The notes under the pieces: model-generated
The model's input: only the letters and a program-made list of their open reading frames with translations
The model's database searches: none
What the model was told of the DNA's origin: nothing
Made by a program: the position numbers and the translations under genes
In this document: positions 5,922 through 13,162 of the stretch, one piece after another
Layout: the number at the start of each line of letters is the position of its first letter
Numbering within the stretch: the first letter of the stretch is position 1
Source: Paracoccaceae bacterium
Lineage (GTDB): Bacteria; Pseudomonadota; Alphaproteobacteria; Rhodobacterales; Rhodobacteraceae
DNA: 14,152 nt
Direction of reading: 5' to 3'
NCBI GenBank assembly: GCA_007134805.1
Contig: SLKB01000187.1
Coordinates: forward strand, 1-14,152

Positions 5922-7808
5922 TCAGACCTGCGCCGCCGCCGCTTCCTCGTCATCGAATCGCAAAAACCCGCCGGATTGCCGCGCCCAGAACTTCGCATAG
6001 ATCCCGCTTTGTTCCAGTAGCTCGTCATGGCTGCCTTGCTCGATGATACGGCCGTCTTCAAGCACGATGATCCGGTCAAGCTGCGCGATTGTCGAGAGCC
6101 TGTGCGCGATCGCAAGCACGGTCTTGCCCTCCATCAGCGGCTCGAGCGCGGATTGCACTGCCGCCTCGACCTCGGAATCGAGCGCAGAGGTCGCCTCGTC
6201 CAGCACAAGGATCGGCGCGTCCTTCAGAAACGCCCGCGCCAGCGCGATCCGCTGGCGCTGCCCGCCCGACAGCCGCACGCCGCGCTCGCCGAGATGCGCG
6301 TCATAGCCCTTGCGGCCAGCATGGTCCTGCAGCGTGAGGATGAACTCATGCGCCTCGGCGGCCTGTGCCGCTGCCTCGACCTCGGCGCGCGTGGCATCGG
6401 GGCGGCCGTAGCGAATATTGTCCAGCGCCGAGCGGTTGAACATCGCGGTTTCCTGCGTGACCATCGCGATATTCCGGCGCAGGCTTTCCTGCGTCAGGTC
6501 ACGAATATCCTGCCCGTCAAGCGTGATCCGCCCTCCCTCGACATCGTAAAGCCGCAAAAGCAGCGCCACCAGCGTCGATTTGCCCGCCCCCGAGGCACCG
6601 ACAATCCCGATCTTCTCACCCCGGCCAACCCGCAGGTCGAGCCCCTGCACCCCGCCCAGTTTGCGTCCATAGGCGAAATCGACCGCCTCGAACGCAAGCG
6701 CGCCTTGCGCGCGGCCAAGATCGCGGGCATCGGGCGCATCGGTCAGGTCCGGGGGCGGGGTCAGCGTCTTCATCCCGTCCTCGACCTCGCCCAGATTGCC
6801 ATAGATCGCCATCAGCACGAAACTGACCCAGCCGGTCATCTGCGCGATGCGAATGGCAACCGCGCCGGCCGCGGCGATATCGCCAGCGCTCGCCACGCCC
6901 AATGTCCAGAGCCAGAGCGTGCCGCCGATCAGCAGCACTGGCAACAGCCCCGCCACCAGCATCAGCCAGAACCGGAAAAGCGCCTGCACCTCGCCAAACT
7001 CGACCGAGCGTTCGCGGAAGACGCCCATGGCGTTGAGCGCGGCGCGATCCTCGAAATCGGCATGGGCAAAAAGCTTGACGGTCTTGATATTGGTGATCGT
7101 GTCGACGACCTGCCCGCTCACCTGTGCCCGCGCGCCCGCCCGCGCGCCCGACCGCGCGCGCACCTGTGGCAGGAACAAGCGGATCAACCACAGATACAGC
7201 ACAAGCCAGACCGCCAGCGCCCCCGCCACCCGCAGATCGATGGTCAGCAGCAGCACCACCGAGCCCAGGATCGAGGCCAGCGCGAAGGCCATGGTGTTGA
7301 TCGTTTCATTGGCCACATCGGTGAGCGCACGCGCGGTCTGCACCTGCTTTTGCGCGATGCGGCCGGCGAAATCATTGTCGAAAAAAGTCACGGGCTGGCC
7401 GAGCGTCCAGCGATTGAGCCGCGACTGCACCAGCACATAGATATTGGGCTGCACGACAATGGCATTGGCGACCGAAGACAGCCCGAAGGCGAGCGGCCGC
7501 AGCAGGATGAAGAAGGCTATGAACCCCACTATGAGCCACAGATGGGTCTCAACGAACGCGCTCGGCCCGGTTTGGACAACCGCGTCGATGATCAGACCCA
7601 GCAGCAGCGCCGAGATCACTTCGGTCGTGCCCACCAGCGCCGAGATCACCCCGGCCAGGATCAGCACGGGCCAGGCGCCCCGCACGGACCAGAGCATGAA
7701 CGCCCACAAGGTCCGCGGCGGCGCATCCTCGGCCGGCGCGAACGCATCGATCATGCCGGCAAGTCGCAGCGCGGCTTTCGCGTCGGGGGGGGCGGTTTTC
7801 TGTAACAC
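5922..7808 (-). CDS. ABC-type exporter, fused membrane and ATPase domains
   Basis: A 628-residue half-transporter that would work as a dimer in the inner membrane. Residues about 35-345 form the six-helix exporter domain, with clear hydrophobic stretches near 45-78, 90-118, 170-212 and 275-335. The ATPase domain spans 365-605 with Walker A GASGAGKS (404-411), Q-loop Q452, signature LSGGQ (513-517), Walker B ILVLDE (533-538) and switch H569. All catalytic residues are present. The substrate cannot be inferred; lipids, peptides or drugs are common in this family. The start is GTG at 7808, preceded by GAGGA five bases upstream. It lies first in a likely transcript with the RNA methyltransferase (6-base gap) and sodium channel genes. 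The loop after the fourth helix contains GARAGARA (221-228), encoded by two exact 12-base copies. Confidence 0.92.
   Translation of the reverse strand: MLQKTAPPDAKAALRLAGMIDAFAPAEDAPPRTLWAFMLWSVRGAWPVLILAGVISALVGTTEVISALLLGLIIDAVVQTGPSAFVETHLWLIVGFIAFFILLRPLAFGLSSVANAIVVQPNIYVLVQSRLNRWTLGQPVTFFDNDFAGRIAQKQVQTARALTDVANETINTMAFALASILGSVVLLLTIDLRVAGALAVWLVLYLWLIRLFLPQVRARSGARAGARAQVSGQVVDTITNIKTVKLFAHADFEDRAALNAMGVFRERSVEFGEVQALFRFWLMLVAGLLPVLLIGGTLWLWTLGVASAGDIAAAGAVAIRIAQMTGWVSFVLMAIYGNLGEVEDGMKTLTPPPDLTDAPDARDLGRAQGALAFEAVDFAYGRKLGGVQGLDLRVGRGEKIGIVGASGAGKSTLVALLLRLYDVEGGRITLDGQDIRDLTQESLRRNIAMVTQETAMFNRSALDNIRYGRPDATRAEVEAAAQAAEAHEFILTLQDHAGRKGYDAHLGERGVRLSGGQRQRIALARAFLKDAPILVLDEATSALDSEVEAAVQSALEPLMEGKTVLAIAHRLSTIAQLDRIIVLEDGRIIEQGSHDELLEQSGIYAKFWARQSGGFLRFDDEEAAAAQV
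7126..7149 (-). repeat. Two exact tandem 12-base copies in the ABC exporter gene
   Basis: The unit gcccgcgcgccc (plus strand) is present twice without spacer and encodes GARA GARA at residues 221-228 of the exporter, in an arginine-rich cytoplasmic loop. The frame is kept. The unit is itself palindromic-like and almost pure G+C, so replication slippage is a simple explanation. Confidence 0.85.
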
Positions 7809-7831
7809 AAGGATCCTCGGCTTCGAAGGTC

Positions 7832-7837
7832 AATATA
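7832..7837 (-). promoter_or_regulatory. Possible -10 element for the ABC exporter transcript
   Basis: TATATT on the minus strand, 24 bases before the GTG start of the exporter, is one of the few A+T-rich hexamers in a very G+C-rich gap. The best -35 like element, TGGCTG (7863-7858), is 20 bases away, which is too far for a standard sigma-70 promoter. The call rests on position and base composition. Confidence 0.25.
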
Positions 7838-7909
7838 GTGGCGGGCAGGCGCATGGCCAGCCACAGGCCCGACAAGGCGACGGGCGCGATACACCGACAC
7901 GCGCACCCC

Positions 7910-7930
7910 GCCCGGCGGGCCCCGCCGGGC
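7910..7930 (-). terminator. Perfect 10-bp G+C hairpin after cca
   Basis: gcccggcggg and cccgccgggc pair perfectly around a single base (or nine pairs around three bases). The hairpin is about 50 bases past the cca stop on the minus strand and some 100 bases before the ABC exporter start. No T-run follows it, so it would not be a textbook intrinsic terminator. It may stop RNA polymerase together with Rho, protect the 3' end of the hslO-nudix-cca mRNA, or be part of a dispersed palindromic repeat. Confidence 0.45.
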
Positions 7931-7931
7931 G

Positions 7932-7972
7932 AGCGCCCGCGAGGCGTGCCAGCGGCACTCCGAGCGGGCGCT
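7932..7972 (-). repeat. Nested inverted repeat next to the cca stop
   Basis: agcgcccgc (7932-7940) and gcgggcgct (7964-7972) form a perfect 9-bp outer stem. Inside, gtgcc (7946-7950) and ggcac (7954-7958) make a second stem with a 3-base loop. The structure begins eight bases after the cca stop and is followed at once by the 10-bp hairpin at 7910-7930. Two adjacent stable structures in a non-coding gap look more like a repetitive palindromic element or compound terminator than chance. Confidence 0.45.
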
Positions 7973-7980
7973 TCCCCCCT

Positions 7981-9117
7981 TCAGGCGAGAAGTTCCCCGC
8001 GCGGCGCGTGGAAATCAGACGCAATCCAGGCGTCCTCGGCCGCGCGCAGCGCCGCGCCCAGCGCCGGGCCTTCGAGATGGGGAAAATCCCGCGCCCGCAC
8101 CGGGCAGCTCGCCCCCGCCCCCCGGTCGATTTCGGCGCGCCAGTCCGGCGGCACTGCCCGACCCTCGGCGCTCGCGCGCACCAGGACTGCATCTTGCGCG
8201 CCATTCGCGCCAAGCCGGTAGCCCAGATGCGCGAGCGTCGCATCCTCCGGCGCGCGCGCGGCGGCACTCAGCGCGCGCTGCTCGGCGCGCGTCAGGCACA
8301 GACGGTCAGTCGCGCCGCCCACAGCCAGCAACCGCCGCAGCGCGCGCGGCGGCGTGTCGGTCTGCCGCTCCAGCGCCGTGAGCCGCGCCACGGCCTCGGG
8401 CCGGGCGCCCGGTAACACATGGCGCAGCACCCCGGTCCGCGCCATCTCGTCCAGCGCGGGCGCCGGGTCGGGGGCGGCCATCAGCTTGCGCATCTCCGCC
8501 CCGATCCGCTCGGATGAAAGGCTCTCGATCCCCTGTGCCTCGCGCGCGCAGGCCGCAAGCGCCGCAGCGTCGAGCGGGCGCGCGGGGTCGCCATATTGCG
8601 CATGGAAGCGGAAGAAGCGCAGGATGCGCAGGTAATCCTCGCGGATGCGGTGGACGGGCGTGCCGACAAAGCGCACCCGGCGCGCGCGCAGATCCGGCAG
8701 CCCGCCCAGCGGATCGACCAGTGTGCCATCGGCGCAGACATACAGCGCGTTCATGGTGAAATCCCGGCGCGCGGCATCTTCATGAATGCTGTCGGAAAAC
8801 TGCACGCGGGCGTGGCGGCCGAAGGTTTCGACATCGCGGCGGAAACTTGTCACCTCATAGCCCACGCCGTCGATCACCACGGTCACGGTCCCGTGCTCCA
8901 GCCCGGTCGGCACAGCGTGCAGACCCGCGCGCGCGGCGAGATCGAGCACGGCCTCGGGATGGGCGCTGGTCGCAATGTCGATATCCGAGACCTCGGTGCC
9001 GAGCAGCGCGTTGCGCACGGTCCCGCCCACGACAAAGGCCTGATGGCCCGCAGCGCTCAGCAATCGCAGCGCCGCCTGTGTGCCGGGCGCCAAGAGCCAG
9101 GGACCAGAGACCCGCAT
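7981..9117 (-). CDS. cca: CCA-adding tRNA nucleotidyltransferase (polynucleotide adenylyltransferase family)
   Basis: A 378-residue class II tRNA nucleotidyltransferase that adds or repairs the 3' CCA end of tRNAs in the cytoplasm. The head domain has GGTVRN (31-36), the metal-binding pair D45 and D47 (SDIDIAT), RRDFTMNAL (117-125) with the flexible and catalytic loops, the nucleotide-selecting DYLRILRFFRF (161-171) and SSERIGAEM (201-209). The C-terminal part is helical and alanine-rich, as usual for alphaproteobacterial members. No HD phosphohydrolase domain is seen. I chose the ATG at 9117 because it shares one base with the stop of the Nudix gene (TGATG); the frame is open upstream to 9222, but that would overlap the Nudix gene heavily. 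It is the third gene of a hslO-nudix-cca unit. Confidence 0.92.
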   Translation of the reverse strand: MRVSGPWLLAPGTQAALRLLSAAGHQAFVVGGTVRNALLGTEVSDIDIATSAHPEAVLDLAARAGLHAVPTGLEHGTVTVVIDGVGYEVTSFRRDVETFGRHARVQFSDSIHEDAARRDFTMNALYVCADGTLVDPLGGLPDLRARRVRFVGTPVHRIREDYLRILRFFRFHAQYGDPARPLDAAALAACAREAQGIESLSSERIGAEMRKLMAAPDPAPALDEMARTGVLRHVLPGARPEAVARLTALERQTDTPPRALRRLLAVGGATDRLCLTRAEQRALSAAARAPEDATLAHLGYRLGANGAQDAVLVRASAEGRAVPPDWRAEIDRGAGASCPVRARDFPHLEGPALGAALRAAEDAWIASDFHAPRGELLA

Positions 9118-9713
9118 CACGCCACCCGGTCGGCCAGTCCGCGCAGGATCCGCGCAGTGGCCCCCCAGATGTAATACGGCCCCCAGGGCACGATGTAGTA
9201 ATGCCGCCAGTCGCCGCGCCACAGCCGCCGCTCGACCCGGAAATTCGCAGGGTCAAGGACATGCGCAAGCGGCGCGGCAAAGATCTCGGCCACCTCGCCG
9301 GGCTCTGGCCGGGGCACGAAAGGCTCGGTGATCTCGGCCAGGTAAGGCGTGATCTGATAGCCAGTGACAGTTTCATGCCCCGGCAGCGCGCCCAGCAGGC
9401 GCACTGCACGGGGCGGCAGGCCGATCTCTTCGCGCGCCTCACGCAGCGCGGTGGCCGCCAGATCGGCATCGCCCGGATCGCGCCGCCCCCCCGGGAAGGC
9501 GATCTGGCCCGGGTGGTGGCGCAGGGTCGAGGCGCGTTTGGTCAGCACCACTTCCGGCCCCAGGACCCCGCGCTGTATGGCCACCAGCACCGCTGCCTCA
9601 CGCAGGCGCCGCCCCGGTGGCAGGCGGACGGGCGGGTTCAGGTCGAAATCGCTGGTCGGCCCGCCCGGACGCCCGAGCGCGACGCGCAACCGCCCCATGA
9701 CCTCACCCGTCAT
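9117..9713 (-). CDS. Nudix hydrolase, coenzyme A pyrophosphatase type (NudL-like)
   Basis: A 198-residue Nudix enzyme. The CoA-specific signature VLTKRASTLRHHPGQIAF (56-73) directly precedes the Nudix box GGRRDPGDADL...REAREEIGL (75-99), a combination typical of enzymes that cut CoA or its derivatives into phosphopantetheine and 3',5'-ADP. The metal-binding REAREE (91-96) is intact. The ATG at 9713 overlaps the end of hslO by 11 bases and has a G-rich stretch upstream; an ATG at 9698 is an alternative, with GAGG only three bases before it. Its stop overlaps the cca start. The activity is inferred from the motif, and relatives sometimes act on other nucleotides. Confidence 0.88.
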   Translation of the reverse strand: MTGEVMGRLRVALGRPGGPTSDFDLNPPVRLPPGRRLREAAVLVAIQRGVLGPEVVLTKRASTLRHHPGQIAFPGGRRDPGDADLAATALREAREEIGLPPRAVRLLGALPGHETVTGYQITPYLAEITEPFVPRPEPGEVAEIFAAPLAHVLDPANFRVERRLWRGDWRHYYIVPWGPYYIWGATARILRGLADRVA

Positions 9714-10650
9714 CGCCCCCCGCCTCGAACCCCAGCGTCGCCGGGTCCATCACGTAATGTGCACCGCAGAACTGACAATCGGCCGTGACCGTACCTGCCT
9801 CGGTGGTCATGGTGGCGATATCCTTGGCCGAATAGATCGACAGGCTCTGGCGCACCTTGTCCTCGGAACAGGAACAGCCGAAATGCACCGCCTGCGGGTC
9901 GAAGACGCGCGGGTCCTCCTCATGGAACAGGCGCAGCAGCAATTCGGGCGGCTGCACCTTGGGACCCACGAGTTCGATCTGCTCGACCGTGTCCAGAAGC
10001 AGGTTCACCCGCGTCCAGTCCTCCTCGAGCATCGCGCGCTCGCGCGGGGACTGGCCGGACGCCTGCGGCATATGCTGCACCATCACCCCGCCCGCGCGCC
10101 ATTTCTCGCCCTGCCCGGGCAGGGTCGAGCGCCCGAAACTCAGCGCAAAGCGGGTCTGCAACTGCTCGGACTGATCGAAATAGGTCTCGGCGCAATCGGT
10201 CAGGGACTGGCCCGAGATCGGGGTGATTCCCTGATAGGGAGTCATATTGCGCCCCTGGTCGATCAGGATCGCGAAATAGCCCTTGCCGATCTGGTCGAAG
10301 GGATCGAGCTGCGCGCTCAGCCGGTCGGCATCGAAGCTCGCATAGGCGCGGATGCGCGCGGGCTGGCCATCCTTTTCGGGCGCATAGTAATCGGTCGCGA
10401 TCAGCCGCACGGGCCCATCGCCACGGATCTGCAGCGACAGCCGCCAGCGCAGCTTGATCGTCTGCCCGATCATCGCCGTGAGAAGGGCTGCCTCGGCCAC
10501 CAGCGCCTCGACAGGGTCGGGATAGTGATGGCGCGCCAGCACCCGCTCGAGCGCAGTATCAAGCCGCGCGATCCGGCCGCGGATATCGCTGCGATCCAGC
10601 TGGAAGGGCAGAACCGTGTCGTCCCAGGCGATCTGTCCGCCATAGCTCAT
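9703..10650 (-). CDS. hslO: Hsp33 redox-activated chaperone
   Basis: A 315-residue Hsp33. The C-terminal zinc-binding cysteines are FGCSCS (C259, C261) and CQFC (C292, C295), in the expected CxC and CxxC pattern. Under oxidation with unfolding heat or acid these form disulfides, release zinc and turn on holdase activity in the cytoplasm. The N-terminal domain has the usual conserved core (GQTIKLRWRLSLQIRGDGPV, 62-81). I set the start at the ATG at 10650, which has AGGAGG ten bases upstream. An ATG at 10659 sits too close to that site, and a GTG at 10704 would extend the protein by 18 residues with no good site. Family length is about 290-330. It heads the hslO-nudix-cca set and is divergent from a second Nudix gene. 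Confidence 0.93.
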   Translation of the reverse strand: MSYGGQIAWDDTVLPFQLDRSDIRGRIARLDTALERVLARHHYPDPVEALVAEAALLTAMIGQTIKLRWRLSLQIRGDGPVRLIATDYYAPEKDGQPARIRAYASFDADRLSAQLDPFDQIGKGYFAILIDQGRNMTPYQGITPISGQSLTDCAETYFDQSEQLQTRFALSFGRSTLPGQGEKWRAGGVMVQHMPQASGQSPRERAMLEEDWTRVNLLLDTVEQIELVGPKVQPPELLLRLFHEEDPRVFDPQAVHFGCSCSEDKVRQSLSIYSAKDIATMTTEAGTVTADCQFCGAHYVMDPATLGFEAGGDDG

Positions 10651-10745
10651 CTGGTGCATCCCTCCTGCAGTTTCCCGAGCGCTGGCACCCGGGGCGTTTT
10701 GCACTTACCCTGCCCCATATATGAAGCAAGGGCGAAGGGCCAAGC
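10651..10745. promoter_or_regulatory. Divergent promoter region between hslO and the second Nudix gene
   Basis: These 95 bases must hold the start signals of two divergent genes. On the minus strand TTGGCC (10743-10738) and TATATG (10721-10716) are 16 bases apart, and TTGCTT with TAAGTG is another weak pair. On the plus strand CCCCATAT (10713-10720) resembles a heat-shock -10 element, but no matching -35 is at the right distance. I see a likely promoter region and cannot name the exact elements. Confidence 0.35.
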
Positions 10746-11192
10746 ATGATCCGAAGATTCGGTGCGCCGCGCCGCGCCGCCCAGCACTACCGCCTGCGCC
10801 ATGGGGCCTATGCGGTCATCTTGCGCAAGGGGCAGGTGCTGCTGACCTTTCAGACCGCGCCGCGCGCCGAGTGGCAATTGCCCGGCGGGGGCATCGATGC
10901 GGGCGAATCAGCGCTCCAGGCGCTCCGGCGCGAGACGCTGGAAGAGACCGGCTGGCGCATCGCGCCGCTGCGCCGGCTGGGCGCGTTTCGACGCTTCACC
11001 TTCATGCCCGAATACGATCTCTGGGCGGAAAAACTCTGCCATATCTACCTTGCGCGCCCGCTGCGCGCCGTCGCCGCGCCAAGCGAGCCCGGCCATACCG
11101 CCGCCTGGGTCGAGGGCGCGCGCGCGCTGCGCATGATGGACAATGACGGCGACCGCGCATTTCTCATGGCCGCGCTGCGCGAGATTGGCTGA
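10746..11192 (+). CDS. Small Nudix hydrolase, substrate unknown
   Basis: A 148-residue Nudix-fold hydrolase. The box GGGIDAGES...RRETLEETGW (47-70) has every metal-binding residue of the GX5EX7REUXEEXGU pattern (E54, R62, E63, E66, E67), so it should hydrolyse a nucleoside diphosphate linked to some group. Nothing outside the box points to a substrate, and it lacks the CoA signature of the other Nudix protein in this window. A weak AAGGGC lies before the ATG. It is divergent from hslO and converges on the phosphatase gene, leaving it alone on its strand. Confidence 0.85.
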   Translation: MIRRFGAPRRAAQHYRLRHGAYAVILRKGQVLLTFQTAPRAEWQLPGGGIDAGESALQALRRETLEETGWRIAPLRRLGAFRRFTFMPEYDLWAEKLCHIYLARPLRAVAAPSEPGHTAAWVEGARALRMMDNDGDRAFLMAALREIG

Positions 11193-11266
11193 CCCCGGCC
11201 CGGGGGCGGTGCTGCGCCACGCCCGGTTCAGGCTTGGATTCCGGCCGCGCGGCACCGGGGTGGGGG
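11193..11266. terminator. G+C-rich hairpins between convergent genes
   Basis: Directly after the Nudix stop, ccccgg (11193-11198) and ccgggg (11200-11205) can form a tight hairpin. On a larger scale ctgacccc (11189-11196) pairs with ggggtcag (11263-11270), and each copy contains the stop codon of one of the two convergent genes. No T-tracts are present. A bidirectional, G+C-rich termination region is plausible but not proven. Confidence 0.3.
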
Positions 11267-12961
11267 TCAGTTGAGCGCCGGGATCCCTTGAAAAAGCGCA
11301 GGCTCGGCCGCGATGTCCTGCGCATAATCGTCGAACTCGAAGATCACGCCCGAGACATCATCGCCGAATTCCTCGCTCCCCGACCAGGTGGTCAATTCCC
11401 ATTTCAGCGCATCGAGAAACTCCAGCCCCTTGAGCCCCGACAGGCGCTCGAAGGCAGCACTCAGCCCCTCCTCGCCGAATTCGGTCTCCTGCGCATCCGT
11501 GCACTCGGTGATCCCGTCGGAATAGAGAAACAGCCGGTCGCCAGGGCTCAGACGAGCCTCGATGGTCACGAACTCGGCCTGCGGGATCAACCCGATCGGC
11601 AGCCCGCCGCTGCCGATGAACTCGATCGCACCGCAGGCGCGCTGGATCACCGGATGCGGATGGCCCGCCTGCACCACGCGGACATCGCCGCTGCGCAGGT
11701 CGATATCGGCATAGGCAATGGTCAGATACGCCTCGGTTTCAAGCTCTTCGATCATCAGATCGTTGATGCGCGCGGCGACCTGATGCGGCGGGCAGGCGAT
11801 CCGCTCTCCCGACAGGGGATCGCGCGCGAGCACGATGTTCTGGTTGTGATGCCCGCCCGAAAACAGCCCGCTGATCCGCGCGCCCAGCATTGCCGCCGCC
11901 ACCCCATGCCCCGAGACATCGATCGAATAGACCCCGATCCGCGTCGGCGCGATCTGGAACATGCCCACCATGTCGCCCCCGACATGGCCCGAGGATTGCA
12001 GAAGCAGCGACAGCCGCGCGCTGCCGAACTCATGCTGCGGTTTCTGGATCAGCGATTGCTGAAGCTTGCGCGCCTCCATCAGGTCACGGTCGAGCGCGTC
12101 ATAGAGCTGCTGCAACTCGCCCAGCGCCGCGCTGAGCTTGACATTCTGCTGCACCGCCTTGGCCTCGGCGCGGCGCGCCTGTTCGCGCGCGCGGTGCAAT
12201 TCGGTGACATCCACGCGCAACCCCACGCGCCCGCCATCCTCGGTCGGGCGCTCGACCACTTGCAGCACGCGCCCGTCAATAAGTTCCTGCTGGATCGGCG
12301 TGCCGTCCCGGAAGGCCTGCATCCGCTCTGCGAACCAGTCCTCCTCGCGCCCGATGGCAGCCTTGTACTGGCCGGCGGAAAGCCCCTGGCGCAGGATATC
12401 CTCGAACCGCGCGCCTTGTGTGATCGCCGAAGCGCATAGCGGGTAGAAATCGCGAAACCGGCTGTTGGCCAGCACGATCCGGTTCTCGGCATCGAAAAAG
12501 ACGAAACCGTCATCGAGCCCCTCGACCGCGGCGACAAGCTGCGCGCGCGCGGTCTTGACCTGACGCTCCATGGCCAGAAGCCGTTCGCCCGCCTTGATGC
12601 GCGCGCGCAACTCCAGCGTCGAGACCGGTTTGGACAGGAAATCATCCGCCCCCACATCGAGCCCCTCGGCCACCGATTCCTTCTCGCTCTTGGAGGTGAG
12701 CAGGATGAAATAGCTGTAATGATCGCGCGGCTGCGCGCGGAAGGCGCGACAGAATTCGAGCCCGTTCATCTCGGGCATCATCCAGTCCGACAGGATCAGA
12801 TCGAAATGCTGCCCCGCGCAGGCGCGCAGCGCCTGCGCGCCAGAGCCCGCCTCCGAGACCTCGAAACCCCAGTCGATCAGGTGGCGGGCAAGCACCATGC
12901 GCTGCGCACGACTGTCATCGACAATCAGCGCGGTGCGCGGCAGGACGAGCTTGCCGACCAT
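11267..12961 (-). CDS. Response regulator with PAS and PP2C-type (SpoIIE/RsbU) phosphatase output
   Basis: About 564 residues. A receiver domain (about 9-130) has the acidic pair D15/D16, the phosphoacceptor D59 in SDWMMPEMNG, T89 and K111. A PAS domain follows (about 141-250, GLDDGFVFFDAENRIVLANS), then a helical linker of about 50 residues (DVTELHRAREQARRAEAK and on), likely a coiled coil. The PP2C-type SpoIIE domain fills 310-545 with metal-binding GGD (D330), DVSGHG (348-353), SDGITE (481-486) and GDDVS (533-537). It should dephosphorylate serine or threonine on a partner, commonly an anti-anti-sigma factor, when the receiver is phosphorylated; no such partner is in the window. The ATG at 12961 places the receiver at the N-terminus; a TTG at 13009 would add 16 residues without a clear ribosome site. 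It is divergent from the HPt gene. Confidence 0.88.
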   Translation of the reverse strand: MVGKLVLPRTALIVDDSRAQRMVLARHLIDWGFEVSEAGSGAQALRACAGQHFDLILSDWMMPEMNGLEFCRAFRAQPRDHYSYFILLTSKSEKESVAEGLDVGADDFLSKPVSTLELRARIKAGERLLAMERQVKTARAQLVAAVEGLDDGFVFFDAENRIVLANSRFRDFYPLCASAITQGARFEDILRQGLSAGQYKAAIGREEDWFAERMQAFRDGTPIQQELIDGRVLQVVERPTEDGGRVGLRVDVTELHRAREQARRAEAKAVQQNVKLSAALGELQQLYDALDRDLMEARKLQQSLIQKPQHEFGSARLSLLLQSSGHVGGDMVGMFQIAPTRIGVYSIDVSGHGVAAAMLGARISGLFSGGHHNQNIVLARDPLSGERIACPPHQVAARINDLMIEELETEAYLTIAYADIDLRSGDVRVVQAGHPHPVIQRACGAIEFIGSGGLPIGLIPQAEFVTIEARLSPGDRLFLYSDGITECTDAQETEFGEEGLSAAFERLSGLKGLEFLDALKWELTTWSGSEEFGDDVSGVIFEFDDYAQDIAAEPALFQGIPALN

Positions 12962-13162
12962 CGACCTGGCCTGTTGCGTTAGGCTTTCCAATTCACACTC
13001 TTCTAGCAATGTTGTTAGCTTGTTCCGGCCTCGATACTGTTATTACAGAGGGGGATTAACCAGTGGTGAAAACATAAAATGCCGGACGTTTTCCATGTTT
13101 CGACTTACCATTGCTTAGGCTGTCAGGCCGATCCTGCGGACAGGATTGTAAGGACGGCAGCA
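12962..13162. promoter_or_regulatory. A+T-rich divergent control region between the phosphatase and HPt genes
   Basis: Bases about 13000-13110 are much richer in A+T than the rest of the window, with TTATTAC, GGATTAACC and AACATAAAATG. This fits a region of promoters and binding sites serving two divergent genes. An imperfect 16-base palindrome, ctagcaat/gttgttag (13003-13018, six of eight pairs), lies at its left side near the possible TTG start of the phosphatase. Candidate -10 elements exist on both strands, but none has a convincing -35 at standard spacing. Confidence 0.4.

Noticed and set aside
3981..6020. A 679-codon open frame on the plus strand, antisense to the sodium channel and RNA methyltransferase genes
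   Set aside because: The minus-strand frames have full catalytic and membrane motifs. The plus-strand product is a low-complexity Arg/His/Gln-rich sequence with no motif, typical of the reverse strand of G+C-rich genes.
6027..7805. A 592-codon open frame on the plus strand, opposite almost the whole ABC exporter
   Set aside because: It mirrors the exporter codons, has no recognisable domain and is rich in His, Gln and Arg. The exporter on the minus strand has every ABC motif.
9118..9222. A longer N-terminus for the CCA enzyme
   Set aside because: The extra 35 residues lack similarity to the family and would overlap the Nudix gene by over 100 bases. The ATG overlapping the Nudix stop gives a standard protein.
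10683..10704. TGGCAC and TTGCA resembling a sigma-54 promoter before the second Nudix gene
   Set aside because: The GG and GC elements are about 15 bases apart where sigma-54 needs 10, so it does not fit.
11234..12439. A 401-codon plus-strand frame over the phosphatase gene
   Set aside because: It is antisense to intact PAS and PP2C domains and begins inside the terminator region. No ribosome site or domain was seen.
13023..13027. GGAAC on the minus strand upstream of the phosphatase, similar to the -35 of alphaproteobacterial general stress (EcfG) promoters
   Set aside because: No CGTT-like -10 element is found 16-18 bases downstream, so the match is one short word only.
13079..13162. A longer N-terminus for the HPt protein with two cysteines (HCLGCQ)
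   Set aside because: The stretch lies in the promoter-like region and has no ribosome site, while AAGGA stands at the right distance from the ATG at 13163.
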